From positions 26,744 to 90,743 of the forward strand of contig CAJXOJ010000005.1 of assembly GCA_913057515.1 (NCBI GenBank): 64,000 nt of DNA, given 5' to 3'. Positions 21,342 through 32,430 of this stretch are shown here, piece after piece. Source of the stretch: an uncultured Cycloclasticus sp. (GTDB lineage: Bacteria; Pseudomonadota; Gammaproteobacteria; Methylococcales; Cycloclasticaceae). The number at the start of each line of letters is the position of its first letter. The first letter of the stretch is position 1. A program made the translations under genes and the position numbers. The notes under the pieces were generated by a model. That model searched no databases. It was not told the DNA's origin and saw only the letters and a list, made by a program, of their open reading frames with translations.

Positions 21342-22199
21342 TTACTGCTTCTTAAAATATTCAAAGAAATCCGAAGTTGGTTCAAGAACGATAAGGTCAT
21401 TTCCTGACCCCATACTCTTACGGTAAGCATCTAAGCTACGATAGAAAGCAAAAAACTCTTTATTCTTATTGTATGCATTGGCATAAGTTTGAGCGGCTTG
21501 CGCATCGCCTTTACCACGTAGTTCTTGTGATTCTTTATAAGCTGTCGCTAAAATAATTTCACCTTGCTTATCGGCATCAGCTTTAATTCTTTCGGCCGCT
21601 TCTTTACCTCTTGACCGGAAGTCACGTGCCACTCGTTCACGTTCTGATTCCATTCTTTTGTAAACTGATGCGCTCACCTCATCTGGCAAATCAATACGCT
21701 TAATACGAACGTCAGTAATATCAATGCCTAGACCTTTGCCTAACAAGTTCATGTCTTCAACAAGACCTAAACGGATTTTATCTCTACCGACCGAAATGAG
21801 CTCTTTAATTGTTTGCTTACTAAACGCCGCTCTCATCCCTTCTTTTACAAACTGATTCAAACGAGTATCAACTTGACGAGGATCACCACCAACAGCACGG
21901 TAAAAATTATCAACATTAGAAATTTTCCACTTAACAAATGTATCTACAATCACATTTTTCTTTTCTGACGTTAAAAAACGCTCAGGTCTAGAATCGAGTG
22001 TTTGTAGGCGCCCATCAAACTTCTTTACATTGTTAATAAATGGGAATTTAAAGTGTAACCCAGGCTCAAGGTCAGTTCGAACAATTTCACCTAGGCGAAA
22101 TACGATCACTTTTTCACGCTGGTCTACCGTAAAGAAGCTGCCCGAGGCTATGAAAAGGGCAATCACTATAATAATCAATATCATTGGGTTCATTTTCAT
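21342..22199 (-). CDS. hflC: FtsH protease modulator HflC
   Basis: SPFH/band 7 protein, directly downstream of hflK. Confidence 0.96.
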   Translation of the reverse strand: MKMNPMILIIIVIALFIASGSFFTVDQREKVIVFRLGEIVRTDLEPGLHFKFPFINNVKKFDGRLQTLDSRPERFLTSEKKNVIVDTFVKWKISNVDNFYRAVGGDPRQVDTRLNQFVKEGMRAAFSKQTIKELISVGRDKIRLGLVEDMNLLGKGLGIDITDVRIKRIDLPDEVSASVYKRMESERERVARDFRSRGKEAAERIKADADKQGEIILATAYKESQELRGKGDAQAAQTYANAYNKNKEFFAFYRSLDAYRKSMGSGNDLIVLEPTSDFFEYFKKQ

Positions 22200-23404
22200 T
22201 ATCTTCCCCTCCCGCTATCTCTGTAACTGGTATCTCGGCCCGAATTAGTAGGCGTGCTTTTTTCTGGTGGTGTTATAAAACGGTTTGGAGCTGCCGCAGG
22301 CTGAGTGGCTGAAGACTCTATCAGTTTATCAACTGGTAGATACATGACGTTATTACCCCCTTTAACATCCATAATGACTTTCTTAGAATTACCTAACACA
22401 TCTTCCATTGTTTCTAAGTACAGTCGTTTACGCGTCACCTCTGGTGCCACTTCGTATTGCACTAATAATTGGTCAAAACGAGACGCATCACCGGCAGCTT
22501 CTGCCTTCACGCGCTCTTCATACGCCTGTGCCTCTTGCACAATTCTTGACGCTGCACCACGTGCTTTAGGTATTATTTCATTGGAATAGGCCTGCGACTC
22601 GTTAATAAAACGCTGCTCATCTTCACGTGCTCTAATAGCATCAGAAAAGGCACCTTGCACTTCTTCTGGTGGTTGCGCCTCAACCAAATTGACCGACGAA
22701 ACAATCAGACCAGTTTTATAATCATCTAACATAGCTTGAAGTTTCGCTTCAACTTTCGCCACCACTTCGCTTCTACCCTCTGTTAACACAAAATCCATTT
22801 TATTTTTGCCAATGACCGAGCGTAAAGCACTCTCAGCTGATTGCTTTAGTGTTACTTCAGGTGCTCTTACATTAAAAATGTAATCTTGTGCACTTTTAAC
22901 TTTATATTGAACAGCTAAACGGACATCAATAATATTTTCATCTTCGGTCAACATCAATGCTTCTTTGCGAACACCGCTTGATGCTTGTTGATTGGCGCCA
23001 GAACGGTAGCCAATTTCTATAAATCGTTGTTGGTCAACATTGATAATCATTGCGCTATCAATTGGACGAGGGAAACGCCAATGTGGCCCTGGCAACGTTG
23101 TTTCATGGTACTTACCAAAACGCAGTATTACCCCTCTGTTTCCTTCATCAACAATGTAGATACCAGAGGCCATCCAGATTAGAGCAGCTAATCCGATTAA
23201 TATACCAATATTGGCGCCAGACGGACCACTCGGTGACTTTTTGCTGGCTGTTCCTTTAGAACCACCGCCGCCAAATAGCCCCCCAAACTTATCTTGCAAC
23301 GAACGCACTAACTCATCAAGATCAGGAGGTGTTTGCTGTTCTTTTTTGCGCCCACTCCACGGGTCTTTCTTATTTTTATCGTTATCTGAATCATCCCAAG
23401 ACAT
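22199..23404 (-). CDS. hflK: FtsH protease modulator HflK
   Basis: Gly-rich N-terminus (DPWSGRKKEQQTPPDLDELVRSLQDKFGGLFGGGG), TM and SPFH domain. Confidence 0.96.
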   Translation of the reverse strand: MSWDDSDNDKNKKDPWSGRKKEQQTPPDLDELVRSLQDKFGGLFGGGGSKGTASKKSPSGPSGANIGILIGLAALIWMASGIYIVDEGNRGVILRFGKYHETTLPGPHWRFPRPIDSAMIINVDQQRFIEIGYRSGANQQASSGVRKEALMLTEDENIIDVRLAVQYKVKSAQDYIFNVRAPEVTLKQSAESALRSVIGKNKMDFVLTEGRSEVVAKVEAKLQAMLDDYKTGLIVSSVNLVEAQPPEEVQGAFSDAIRAREDEQRFINESQAYSNEIIPKARGAASRIVQEAQAYEERVKAEAAGDASRFDQLLVQYEVAPEVTRKRLYLETMEDVLGNSKKVIMDVKGGNNVMYLPVDKLIESSATQPAAAPNRFITPPEKSTPTNSGRDTSYRDSGRGR

Positions 23405-23500
23405 AGTTAAAACCTCAACTTAATAATTATTTTATTCCAACGGCTAATTTTAGGGTGCTACGCCATGCTAAGCAAGAATTAAACAACTAATTCCGCCTAG

Positions 23501-24766
23501 CTAGGCTAAATAACACTCAATTAAATGCTTATACTTATTCGATATATTTACTTCTATAACCCAGCAACCATCATCTCGATTTTCTTCACTAATAATTTGT
23601 GCGACTTGAAATAACTGCGCACGTAACTTTGCTTCTTCGGGCTTCAAAACGATCGTTGTTCGCGTGTTTTCGTCGTGACAATGCGTAGACAGTGTTTCTA
23701 GTAAAAGATTCACCCCATCATTTAAGATAGCAGATAGCCATACAGCCTTCACATACCCCTCATCGTCTTTATCTATGTGTGCATCTACTGCAGAAAGGCG
23801 GTCAATTTTGTTATAAACCATTATTTGCGGAATTTTATCCGCGCCTATCTGCTTTAAAACAGAGTTAACTTCCTGTATTTGCTCATGACGATTTGGGCTG
23901 CTTGCATCTACCACGTGTAATAGTAAGTCAGCTTCAATCGTCTCTTGTAGTGTAGAACGAAAGGCTGCCACCAATTCATGCGGCAAATCTTGAATAAAGC
24001 CCACTGTATCGGCAAGCACCAACTCACCATAGTCAGGAAGCTTTACTTGCCTTAACGTTGGATCTAACGTTGCAAATAGCTGATCAGCAGCATAAATTGA
24101 TGACTCTGTCACCACGTTAAATAAAGTGGACTTCCCAGCATTGGTATAACCAACTAAAGACACCGTGGGCACATCCGCACGCTGCCTGCTGCGTCGCCCT
24201 TGATCGCGCTGCTTATTTACCTTGGCCAAACGCGTTTTAATTTGACGAATACGCTGACCAATTAGTCGACGGTCGGTTTCTAATTGCGTTTCACCCGGCC
24301 CACGTAAACCAATACCACCTTTTTGTCTTTCAAGGTGAGTCCAACCTCTAATCAAACGCGTTGATAAATGTTGTAACTGCGCTAATTCTACTTGCAGCTT
24401 ACCCTCAAACGATTTTGCACGTTGAGCAAAAATATCAAGAATCAAGTTCGTACGATCTAACACACGAACTTCTAATTCTTTTTCTAAATTTCGCTGCTGA
24501 CTTGGGCTAAGGCTATGGTTGAATAAAACAATATCTGCACAGGTTTCATGCAACACTCGTTTCACTTCTTCTAGCTTGCCTTTTCCAACAAAATACCTAG
24601 CATCGGGTGTTCGCCGAGAACCCGTAATGGTCGCCAAAGGTTCTACATTAGCCGATATCACTAGCTGTACAAACTCGCTCAGATCATCTTCTGAGAAGCT
24701 CTCATTAATGGATAAATGAACGATGAGCGCCTTTTCACCCGTATCCGGACGATCAAACAGCTCCAC
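23501..24766 (-). CDS. hflX: Ribosome-associated GTPase HflX
   Basis: RGPGETQLETDRRLIGQRI; GYTNAGKSTLFN. Confidence 0.97.
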   Translation of the reverse strand: MELFDRPDTGEKALIVHLSINESFSEDDLSEFVQLVISANVEPLATITGSRRTPDARYFVGKGKLEEVKRVLHETCADIVLFNHSLSPSQQRNLEKELEVRVLDRTNLILDIFAQRAKSFEGKLQVELAQLQHLSTRLIRGWTHLERQKGGIGLRGPGETQLETDRRLIGQRIRQIKTRLAKVNKQRDQGRRSRQRADVPTVSLVGYTNAGKSTLFNVVTESSIYAADQLFATLDPTLRQVKLPDYGELVLADTVGFIQDLPHELVAAFRSTLQETIEADLLLHVVDASSPNRHEQIQEVNSVLKQIGADKIPQIMVYNKIDRLSAVDAHIDKDDEGYVKAVWLSAILNDGVNLLLETLSTHCHDENTRTTIVLKPEEAKLRAQLFQVAQIISEENRDDGCWVIEVNISNKYKHLIECYLA

Positions 24767-24810
24767 TAAATAAGCTCCTTGAGAATGACTAGCACACGCA
24801 AAATAACAAC

Positions 24811-25044
24811 CTAAGCTTCTTCGTCACCACGAGGCATTGTTACCGCTCTTGCAGGCACAACGGTTGAAATAGCATGCTTGTAAACCATTTGATTAATCGC
24901 ATTTTTCAAAATCACAACATATTGATCAAAAGATTCAATCTGCCCCTGTAGTTTAATACCATTCACTAAAAAAATAGCGACCGAAATATGTTCCTTTCTT
25001 AATGTATTTAGGAATGTATCCTGTAAATTATGTCCCTTAGACAT
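24811..25044 (-). CDS. hfq: RNA chaperone Hfq
   Basis: [48 protein letters not shown]. Confidence 0.98.
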   Translation of the reverse strand: MSKGHNLQDTFLNTLRKEHISVAIFLVNGIKLQGQIESFDQYVVILKNAINQMVYKHAISTVVPARAVTMPRGDEEA

Positions 25045-25203
25045 ATCATTTCTCCTTATTATTATTCAACTTCACCCAATCGCCCAAAATCATCAAACTC
25101 ACTTTATTTTGCAGCGCAACAAATTGTACCGCAAAATGAATAAACGGGTCGCATAATACTTACTAATTACTATTAATGATGGCGTTACCTTGTTATTTCA
25201 AGT

Positions 25204-26142
25204 CTACACCGTTACTTTTCTGTTAAAGCCCTTCAGTACAAGATTTAAAGCTGTTGGGTCCCCCGTCTGTAACCATGCCATGTCGGTCTGTTGACGTAAC
25301 CAGGTGAACTGCCTTTTTGCCAACTGTCGTGTGGCAATAATCGCTTTTTCACGAAAGCTTTCTTCATCGAGCTCGCCTAGCAAATAACGCCAAGCTTGCC
25401 GATAACCAACGGCCCTAATCGCTGGCATCGAAGCCTCTAAGTCTTCCCTCTCAAATAGCAACCGAACTTCATTAATAAAGCCCTGATCCAGCATCATATC
25501 CATTCTTAAGGCAATTTTCTCATGCAATTGCGCGCGATCAACCGGCGCTATAGCAAATTTAACCATATCGAAGGGCAAGGGTTGTTCTGCTTGCTCCGCT
25601 AACCAGTCCGTTTGACTCTTACCGGATATCAAATAAATTTCAAGTGCTCGCTGAATTCGTTGCGTATCGTTTTGGTGAATTCGTTTTGCTGCAACGGGGT
25701 CTATTTGTTTTAAGCGATCATGTACAGCATGCCAACCTGAAGCATTTGCCAACTCATTTATCTCCTGCCGAATTTTTTCATTTGCATCCGGCAATTTAGC
25801 GATGCCATTTATGAGCACATGGAAATACAACATCGTCCCACCAACAAGAACCGGTACCTTTCCTCGTGCAGAGATATCATGAATCAGCCCTAACGCTTTA
25901 TCTCGAAATTCTCCTGCAGAAAAGCTTTCAGAAGGGTCCAATATGTCAATCAGGTGGTGTTTAATACCGTCACGCTCTTTTAGGTCAGGCTTTGCGGTTC
26001 CAATATCCATACCTCGGTAAACCAGAGCAGAATCAACGCTAATGATTTCACCATCAAGCTTTTTAGCGATATCAATTCCTAGCGCCGTTTTACCTGAGGC
26101 TGTTGGCCCCATCAGTAAAATAATGCGCGGCAACGTTAGCAC
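25204..26142 (-). CDS. miaA: tRNA dimethylallyltransferase MiaA
   Basis: LMGPTASGKTALGIDIAKKLDGEIISVDSALVYRGMDIGTAKP. Confidence 0.98.
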   Translation of the reverse strand: MLTLPRIILLMGPTASGKTALGIDIAKKLDGEIISVDSALVYRGMDIGTAKPDLKERDGIKHHLIDILDPSESFSAGEFRDKALGLIHDISARGKVPVLVGGTMLYFHVLINGIAKLPDANEKIRQEINELANASGWHAVHDRLKQIDPVAAKRIHQNDTQRIQRALEIYLISGKSQTDWLAEQAEQPLPFDMVKFAIAPVDRAQLHEKIALRMDMMLDQGFINEVRLLFEREDLEASMPAIRAVGYRQAWRYLLGELDEESFREKAIIATRQLAKRQFTWLRQQTDMAWLQTGDPTALNLVLKGFNRKVTV

Positions 26143-26145
26143 AGT

Positions 26146-27933
26146 TTATTGCCCTCTTAGAAACAGCGAATCTAATTGCTTTGCATTAAGCAACACCCAC
26201 GTGGGCCGCCCATGATTACACTGCCCGCTATTATCTGTTTGCTCCATATCTCGCAAGAGTGCATTCATTTCTATCTCTGTTAAACGTCGATTCGCTCTAA
26301 TTGAACCATGACACGCCATGTTGCCTAATACCTCATAACAGGCCTCTTTAATGCTATTTGATTCACCCGTTTGGGCAAGGTCTGTCAATATATTGCGAAC
26401 CAATGCTTCGGCGCCCTCTACGGCTAACAAAACAGGAATAGCTCGAATAAGTATCGTATTCGGCCCCGAGACACTCAAATTAAGCCCAAAACCATCCAGC
26501 ATAGACTGATGTTGCTCAAAAACGAGCATTTCTTCGTCAGATAACTGAATTTTTTCCGGAATAAGTAAAGGCTGAGACGGCATATCGCCCGCATCATATT
26601 GTTTCTTCATTTTTTCATACACGATACGCTCATGCGCCGCATGCGTATCTACCAACACTAACCCGCTTTCTGATTCTGCAAGAATATAGGTATTGTGTAA
26701 ATGAGCAATAGCAAACCCCATCGGCGGTGCTTCGCCACTATCTTGAGTGACGGGCATCTTGAAGGCCGAAGCACTGCTGCTCATATTAGGCGATGAAAAA
26801 GGCTCAGCCCGATTATAATTTGATGAAGGTTCTGAAATGGGCATCGGTATCGGTCGCTGCTGCATATCCGCATAAGTTGAGGGCATCTCAGTCAACGTTG
26901 GCTCAAGCGTTTTAACAGTATAGTGATCGCTTGGACGGACATCTGTTAACAGCTGTTTTATACGTCGATAAACAAAATCATGCACCGCCTTACTTTCTCG
27001 AAAACGCACCTCTAACTTTGCTGGGTGGGCATTAACATCGACTAGTGTTGGATCAATACTCAAATACAACACATACACGGGATGACGACCATGAAACAAG
27101 ACATCTTGATAAGCCAAACGAACCGCGTGGTTTATGAGCTTATCTCGAATTAAGCGGCCGTTAACATAAAAAAACTGCATATCCGCTTGAGATCTTGAAT
27201 AAGTAGGCAAACCGACCCAGCCTTGCAATGCTAAGTCGCCATTAATGACATCAACATCTATCGATTCATGTACGAAACCATCACCACACAACAAGCCAAC
27301 TCGGTGGTCTTTTTGTTCATTAGTCAACGCAGGCTTCAAGTCCATCACCTGTCGTTGATTATGCTTAAGACTAAAGCCGACATCAAAGCGACTCAGCGCC
27401 ATGCGTTTGACAACGGTCTCAATATGACCAAATTCTGTTTTATCTGTTTTAAGAAATTTACGACGAGCAGGCGTATTATAAAAAAGTTCGCGTAATTCAA
27501 CACTGGTGCCCACTGGGTGCGCCACCGGAACCGGATCAAGCTCAGCTTCTGTGCCATCCGCTTTAACACACCACGCTGCATTTTCATTGGCCTGTCGTGA
27601 CGTTAATGTCAAGCGTGAAACTGAGCTCATACTAGGCAAAGCCTCACCTCTAAAACCAAAGCTCAATACCGATTCTAAATCATGTAAGGAGCCTATTTTA
27701 CTGGTCGCATGTCTGGATAAAGCCAAATCTAAATCAGACTTATTTATGCCACTGCCATTATCACTAACCCGAATTAAGCGGGACCCACCTTCTTCTATTT
27801 CCACCACTACTTGAGTCGCGCCAGCATCTAATGAATTCTCAACTAACTCTTTAACAGCGGATGCAGGGCGCTCGATGACTTCGCCCGCAGCAATTTGATT
27901 GATTAGTTGTGGAGGTAATTGTTGAATAGACAT
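26146..27933 (-). CDS. mutL: DNA mismatch repair protein MutL
   Basis: QINQIAAGEVIERPASAVKELVENSLDAGAT; start at MSIQQLPPQL rather than 27963. Confidence 0.98.
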   Translation of the reverse strand: MSIQQLPPQLINQIAAGEVIERPASAVKELVENSLDAGATQVVVEIEEGGSRLIRVSDNGSGINKSDLDLALSRHATSKIGSLHDLESVLSFGFRGEALPSMSSVSRLTLTSRQANENAAWCVKADGTEAELDPVPVAHPVGTSVELRELFYNTPARRKFLKTDKTEFGHIETVVKRMALSRFDVGFSLKHNQRQVMDLKPALTNEQKDHRVGLLCGDGFVHESIDVDVINGDLALQGWVGLPTYSRSQADMQFFYVNGRLIRDKLINHAVRLAYQDVLFHGRHPVYVLYLSIDPTLVDVNAHPAKLEVRFRESKAVHDFVYRRIKQLLTDVRPSDHYTVKTLEPTLTEMPSTYADMQQRPIPMPISEPSSNYNRAEPFSSPNMSSSASAFKMPVTQDSGEAPPMGFAIAHLHNTYILAESESGLVLVDTHAAHERIVYEKMKKQYDAGDMPSQPLLIPEKIQLSDEEMLVFEQHQSMLDGFGLNLSVSGPNTILIRAIPVLLAVEGAEALVRNILTDLAQTGESNSIKEACYEVLGNMACHGSIRANRRLTEIEMNALLRDMEQTDNSGQCNHGRPTWVLLNAKQLDSLFLRGQ

Positions 27934-28001
27934 GAGCTTCAATACGGTTGACATTTTATACAAACAGATGTCATCTATTGTATCGAAAAATAACCCACAG
28001 A

Positions 28002-29351
28002 CTAACTGGGTATTTGGATTACTTGACCCACTTTAATAGTACTACTACGCATCGCATTTGCTTTTTTTAACGATGATAATGAAACCCGGTGGCGCTGAGC
28101 GATCTCCGATAGGGTATCACCTCTTCTTATTTTATATGTGGCCTTTGCTATCCTCAACGTGGGTGTGGATGGTAAACGCTGGTTTGCAAAATACCTTTTA
28201 ACGCCTTTTAAAATAGCATTCGCCACCTTTGACTGATGCTTCGGACTTCGTAATTTAGCTTCTTCATTCTTATTTGATATAAATGCCGTTTCTATCAAAA
28301 TAGAGGGGATATCAGGTGATTTCAATACCATAAACCCCGCTCGTTGAACTTGCTTTTTATGAACATGCCCAACGCCTTTTAAATTCTTTAACACCTCGCC
28401 AGCTACTGTTGCACTGGCATCTTCAGTATGGTTTTGTGACAAATCCAAAAGCACGGACGCTAACACGCCACCTTTATCATCTAAACTCACGCCACCGACT
28501 AAATCTGCCGAGTTTTCGCTATTGGCCAACCATCTTGCCGCTTCACTACTGGCACCTCGGTTAGACAAGACGTATACCGACGAGCCTCTCGCCCGTTGAT
28601 CCTTAAACGCATCAGCATGAATCGAAACAAACAAATCAGCTTTAGCCCGACGAGCTTTTTCCATTCGCTGACGCAACCCAATGTAGTAATCGCCGGTTCG
28701 CACTAAATATGCCTCCATATTAGGCTGCTTGTTAACCAATGCCGCCAACTTTTTAGCAATCGCCAACACCACTACCTTTTCACGGGTACCTCTATGACCT
28801 CTAGCACCCGGGTCTTCACCACCATGCCCAGCATCAATAGCAACAATCCATTTATGACTCTTGACCGCACTGGCTGATTTTTTTACTGCTAATGATTGCT
28901 TGCCTGTGCTTTTTTGTTTTGGGTATAAATCAACTACTAAACGATGGCCATAATTAGCATTAGGTACTAATAAAAAGCTTTTCGCGCTCACGGTTGTTTT
29001 TAAATCAATCACCACACGCAAGTCTTTATCATGACGAGGAGCCTGCCGTATTAAACTAATAACCTTATGACTCGATGAAAACTCAGGCAGCGTTGCATCA
29101 AATTTAACGCCCGTTAGATCTAAGACTAAACGAGGTGGATTATCCAGCGTAAACACCTTATGGACGACGGGCGATGAAAGCCCAAGCACTATGCGCGTGT
29201 GATCAGGCGCTGTCCAAAATCGCAGTGATTCAACGCTTTTATTCGAGGCAGCCAGTGCCGCCTCGCTGATTGACAGCAAAAAAACAAGCAGTATCGACAT
29301 TAAAAAATGCGTAGCTAGCTTAAAGTTATTCGAGAATAGTTTCATAAGCAA
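28002..29351 (-). CDS. amiC: N-acetylmuramoyl-L-alanine amidase (AMIN + Amidase_3 + LysM)
   Basis: AMIN domain, VAIDAGHGGEDPGARG catalytic motif, C-terminal LysM (YKIRRGDTLSEIAQRHRVSLSSLKKAN). amiB/amiC subtype not resolved. Confidence 0.9.
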   Translation of the reverse strand: MLMKLFSNNFKLATHFLMSILLVFLLSISEAALAASNKSVESLRFWTAPDHTRIVLGLSSPVVHKVFTLDNPPRLVLDLTGVKFDATLPEFSSSHKVISLIRQAPRHDKDLRVVIDLKTTVSAKSFLLVPNANYGHRLVVDLYPKQKSTGKQSLAVKKSASAVKSHKWIVAIDAGHGGEDPGARGHRGTREKVVVLAIAKKLAALVNKQPNMEAYLVRTGDYYIGLRQRMEKARRAKADLFVSIHADAFKDQRARGSSVYVLSNRGASSEAARWLANSENSADLVGGVSLDDKGGVLASVLLDLSQNHTEDASATVAGEVLKNLKGVGHVHKKQVQRAGFMVLKSPDIPSILIETAFISNKNEEAKLRSPKHQSKVANAILKGVKRYFANQRLPSTPTLRIAKATYKIRRGDTLSEIAQRHRVSLSSLKKANAMRSSTIKVGQVIQIPS

Positions 29352-29357
29352 CTGTTT

Positions 29358-29774
29358 TTATGAGTCTTTATACTTAGATATTAACAGTTCTCGCTCACTT
29401 TCGTAAATATTTATTTTGATGATCAAATCTGGTTCAGGCAATAAGCCTTCGGCTTTTTCCGGCCACTCAACAAAACAAACCGATTCCTCGTTTAAGTAAT
29501 CACGCATCCCCATATATTCCAATTCTTCGCCTCCCATCAAACGATACAAATCAAAGTGAAAAACCGGGAGCTTGTTGATCGTATAAGGTTCAACTAAGTT
29601 ATACGTTGGGCTTTTAACAGAACCTTTATGCCCCAGACCTTTTAGAATGCCACGAACTAAAGTTGTTTTCCCCGCACCTAAGTCACCCACTAAAAACACC
29701 AACATGCCGGGTGTTAACTGTGACGCGAGTCGCTCACCAGCATCCAACATGGCCTGCTCATTTTTAATAATCAT
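29358..29774 (-). CDS. tsaE: tRNA t6A biosynthesis ATPase TsaE
   Basis: GDLGAGKTTLVRGILKGLGHKGSVKSPTYNLVEPY; FHFDLYRL. Confidence 0.96.
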   Translation of the reverse strand: MIIKNEQAMLDAGERLASQLTPGMLVFLVGDLGAGKTTLVRGILKGLGHKGSVKSPTYNLVEPYTINKLPVFHFDLYRLMGGEELEYMGMRDYLNEESVCFVEWPEKAEGLLPEPDLIIKINIYESERELLISKYKDS

Positions 29775-30606
29775 TCATTAACCCACGTATCGGTTGCATT
29801 AAATCACTTGCCAACAAACCAACCATTCCTTGCAATGCGGCACGGTCACCAGCAGTGGCGTGTAGAACAACACCTAACTTTGCCGCCTCTAGGCAGGTTA
29901 AACCTTGCGCAACTAGACCCGAAATCACCCCTGTTAACACATCACCCATTCCACCTGATGCCATCCCGGGATTACCTGCATCGCACCTATAAACAACACC
30001 TTCGCCATCAAAAATCAAACTACCCGAGCCTTTTAAAACAATCACACCACCGTATTGATGCTGGAGCGTCTTGACCGCTGCCAGCCGGTCTTTTTGAATA
30101 TCATCTGTTGAACACTTCAATAACCTCGCTGCTTCGCCAACATGTGGCGTTAATATCCACTGATTATTTTTTCGCGGCGAGTTCGATAATAGGTTCAGCG
30201 CATCTGCATCCACTACCATTGGTAAATTAATATCCAGTGCCTGTTCAAACAATTGAGTTGACCAACGTGTTTGCCCTAAGCCCGGCCCTAAGCCAATCAC
30301 GTTACATTTTTTGCTGAGCGATAGCAGACTTTTTGCATCTACAATTCCATGGCACATCAATTCTGGCCTAGCCATTGTAATACCAGCTGCGTGTTCTACC
30401 TTTGTAGCAACACTCACTAAACCACTGCCCACCCTTAATGCTGCTTCTGAGGCTAAACGTATAGCACCACTAAACCCCGTATTACCGCCAACCAATAAAC
30501 TATGCCCAAAATAACCCTTATGCGAGTCTTCGGCTCTAGAAGGCATCTTTTTTATCAGCCCATCAAATGACAACACAGTTACGTTAGTTTGTACAATTTC
30601 AGACAT
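29764..30606 (-). CDS. nnrD: ADP-dependent NAD(P)H-hydrate dehydratase (NnrD/carbohydrate-kinase domain only)
   Basis: GYFGHSLLVGGNTGFSGAIRLA..; NPGMASGGMGDVLTGVISGL; no N-terminal NnrE epimerase domain in 280 aa. Confidence 0.92.
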   Translation of the reverse strand: MSEIVQTNVTVLSFDGLIKKMPSRAEDSHKGYFGHSLLVGGNTGFSGAIRLASEAALRVGSGLVSVATKVEHAAGITMARPELMCHGIVDAKSLLSLSKKCNVIGLGPGLGQTRWSTQLFEQALDINLPMVVDADALNLLSNSPRKNNQWILTPHVGEAARLLKCSTDDIQKDRLAAVKTLQHQYGGVIVLKGSGSLIFDGEGVVYRCDAGNPGMASGGMGDVLTGVISGLVAQGLTCLEAAKLGVVLHATAGDRAALQGMVGLLASDLMQPIRGLMNDY

Positions 30607-30679
30607 AAAGGACTACTCGGTATAAGCGTTAGTTAGAGATAGCTAAATTCAATTAACATTTTAATGTATCCTACCGCAG

Positions 30680-31777
30680 ATGGATGCAAACAACATCGAC
30701 TTCAAACAACTTGCCCACGAAATAAAGTTACTAGGCCACTCGCTTGGTTTTCAACAAGTCGGCATTACCGACATTGATTTATCATCGGCTGAAGAGCAAT
30801 TGAATAACTGGCTACAGGCTGGTTTTCACGGCGAGTTAGATTACATGCATAAGCATGGCACTAAGCGAACTCGCGCTGATGAATTACACGCAGGTACGAT
30901 TCGTATCATTTCTTGCAGGATGGATTATTTACCAGAACCGATGAAGCAAACAGACGCGTTAATGGAAGACCCTATTCGCGCCTATATTTCACGTTATTCT
31001 TTAGGTCGTGACTACCACAAAGTTCTGCGCAAAAAACTACAAAAACTGGCCACGCTTATTGAACAAAAAATAGGCCCCTTTGGCTATCGCGCATTTGTTG
31101 ATAGCGCCCCTGTTATGGAAAAAGCCATCGCAGAAAAGGCCGGTTTAGGCTGGATAGGTAAACACAGTAATGTGCTCAACAAGGAAGCTGGCTCTTGGTT
31201 TTTCTTAGGCGAATTATATGTTGATTTACCCTTACCTTGCGACCCAGCCGCTGAAGAACATTGTGGCCGATGCACCGATTGCATTGATGTTTGCCCAACC
31301 AAGGCCATTGTTGCCCCCTATATTGTTGACGCACGGCGCTGTATCTCATATTTGACCATCGAGCTTAAAGGCTCTATTCCGGTAGAGTTTCGTCATGCAA
31401 TAGGCAACCGTATTTATGGCTGTGATGACTGCCAACAAACCTGCCCGTGGAATAGGTTTGCCAATATCACCGAGGAGTCCGACTTTTTTGCTCGTCATCA
31501 TTTAGATACCGTGAGCTTAGTTGATATTTTCCTATGGGATGAAGCAACCTTCTTGTCCACCACTGAAGGCTCAGCCATTCGCAGAATCGGCTATGAAAGT
31601 TGGATTAGGAACATTGCTATAGCCTTAGGCAATGCCCCCCATAATAGCCACATCGTCGACACACTAAAGAAAAAACAGCACGACAAAAGCCCTATTATTC
31701 GTGAACACGTTCAATGGGCTATTGAACAGCAAGAAAGCCATTTAATACCTCTTGAAGTAGAGTCCGCGTCATTATAA
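30680..31777 (+). CDS. queG: Epoxyqueuosine reductase QueG
   Basis: Two 4Fe-4S motifs (CGRCTDCIDVCPTKAI; CDDCQQTCPWN). Confidence 0.96.
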   Translation: MDANNIDFKQLAHEIKLLGHSLGFQQVGITDIDLSSAEEQLNNWLQAGFHGELDYMHKHGTKRTRADELHAGTIRIISCRMDYLPEPMKQTDALMEDPIRAYISRYSLGRDYHKVLRKKLQKLATLIEQKIGPFGYRAFVDSAPVMEKAIAEKAGLGWIGKHSNVLNKEAGSWFFLGELYVDLPLPCDPAAEEHCGRCTDCIDVCPTKAIVAPYIVDARRCISYLTIELKGSIPVEFRHAIGNRIYGCDDCQQTCPWNRFANITEESDFFARHHLDTVSLVDIFLWDEATFLSTTEGSAIRRIGYESWIRNIAIALGNAPHNSHIVDTLKKKQHDKSPIIREHVQWAIEQQESHLIPLEVESASL

Positions 31778-31826
31778 ATGGTGCGCCTTCCAAACCATCA
31801 GCTTCTGGTCATCAACTCGTGTTAGG

Positions 31827-32375
31827 TTAATCCACTTTAATAAAGTGTTGCCTATAATATTTAAGCTCTTCGATTGATTCAATAACATCATCTAAGGCTT
31901 GATGTGTTGCCTGCTTTTTAAAGCCTTTCATTATCTCAGGCGCCCAACGACTCGCTAGTTCTTTTAACGTGCTAACATCCAAGTTTCTATAATGAAAAAA
32001 CGCTTCTAATGTTGACATGTAGTTCGCCATAAAGCGACGATCTTGACAGATACTGTTACCGCACATTGGCGAAGCACCTTTTGGAACCCATTTTTCTAAA
32101 AACTCTATCGTTTCCAGCTCCGCATCGTTTTCTGTTAGTGAGCTATTCAACACCCGTTCAATTAACCCTGATTGACCATGGTGTTTCTGATTCCAATCAT
32201 CCATCGCATCCATGGTTTCTTTACTTTGATGTACTGCCAGTACTGGGCCTTGTGCCAATATATTCAATGCCTTATCGGTCACAACCGTCGCTATTTCAAT
32301 GATAGAATCTGTAGCAGGTTCTAAACCGGTCATTTCAAGGTCGATCCATATTAAATTTTGTTTGTCTTGAGACAT
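31827..32375 (-). CDS. orn: Oligoribonuclease
   Basis: [27 protein letters not shown] (DEDDh exonuclease). Confidence 0.98.
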   Translation of the reverse strand: MSQDKQNLIWIDLEMTGLEPATDSIIEIATVVTDKALNILAQGPVLAVHQSKETMDAMDDWNQKHHGQSGLIERVLNSSLTENDAELETIEFLEKWVPKGASPMCGNSICQDRRFMANYMSTLEAFFHYRNLDVSTLKELASRWAPEIMKGFKKQATHQALDDVIESIEELKYYRQHFIKVD

Positions 32376-32430
32376 CGTTTTACCTATTATCTAAATTAAA
32401 ACCTTACTAACGCGATCTGTTAATAAAATC

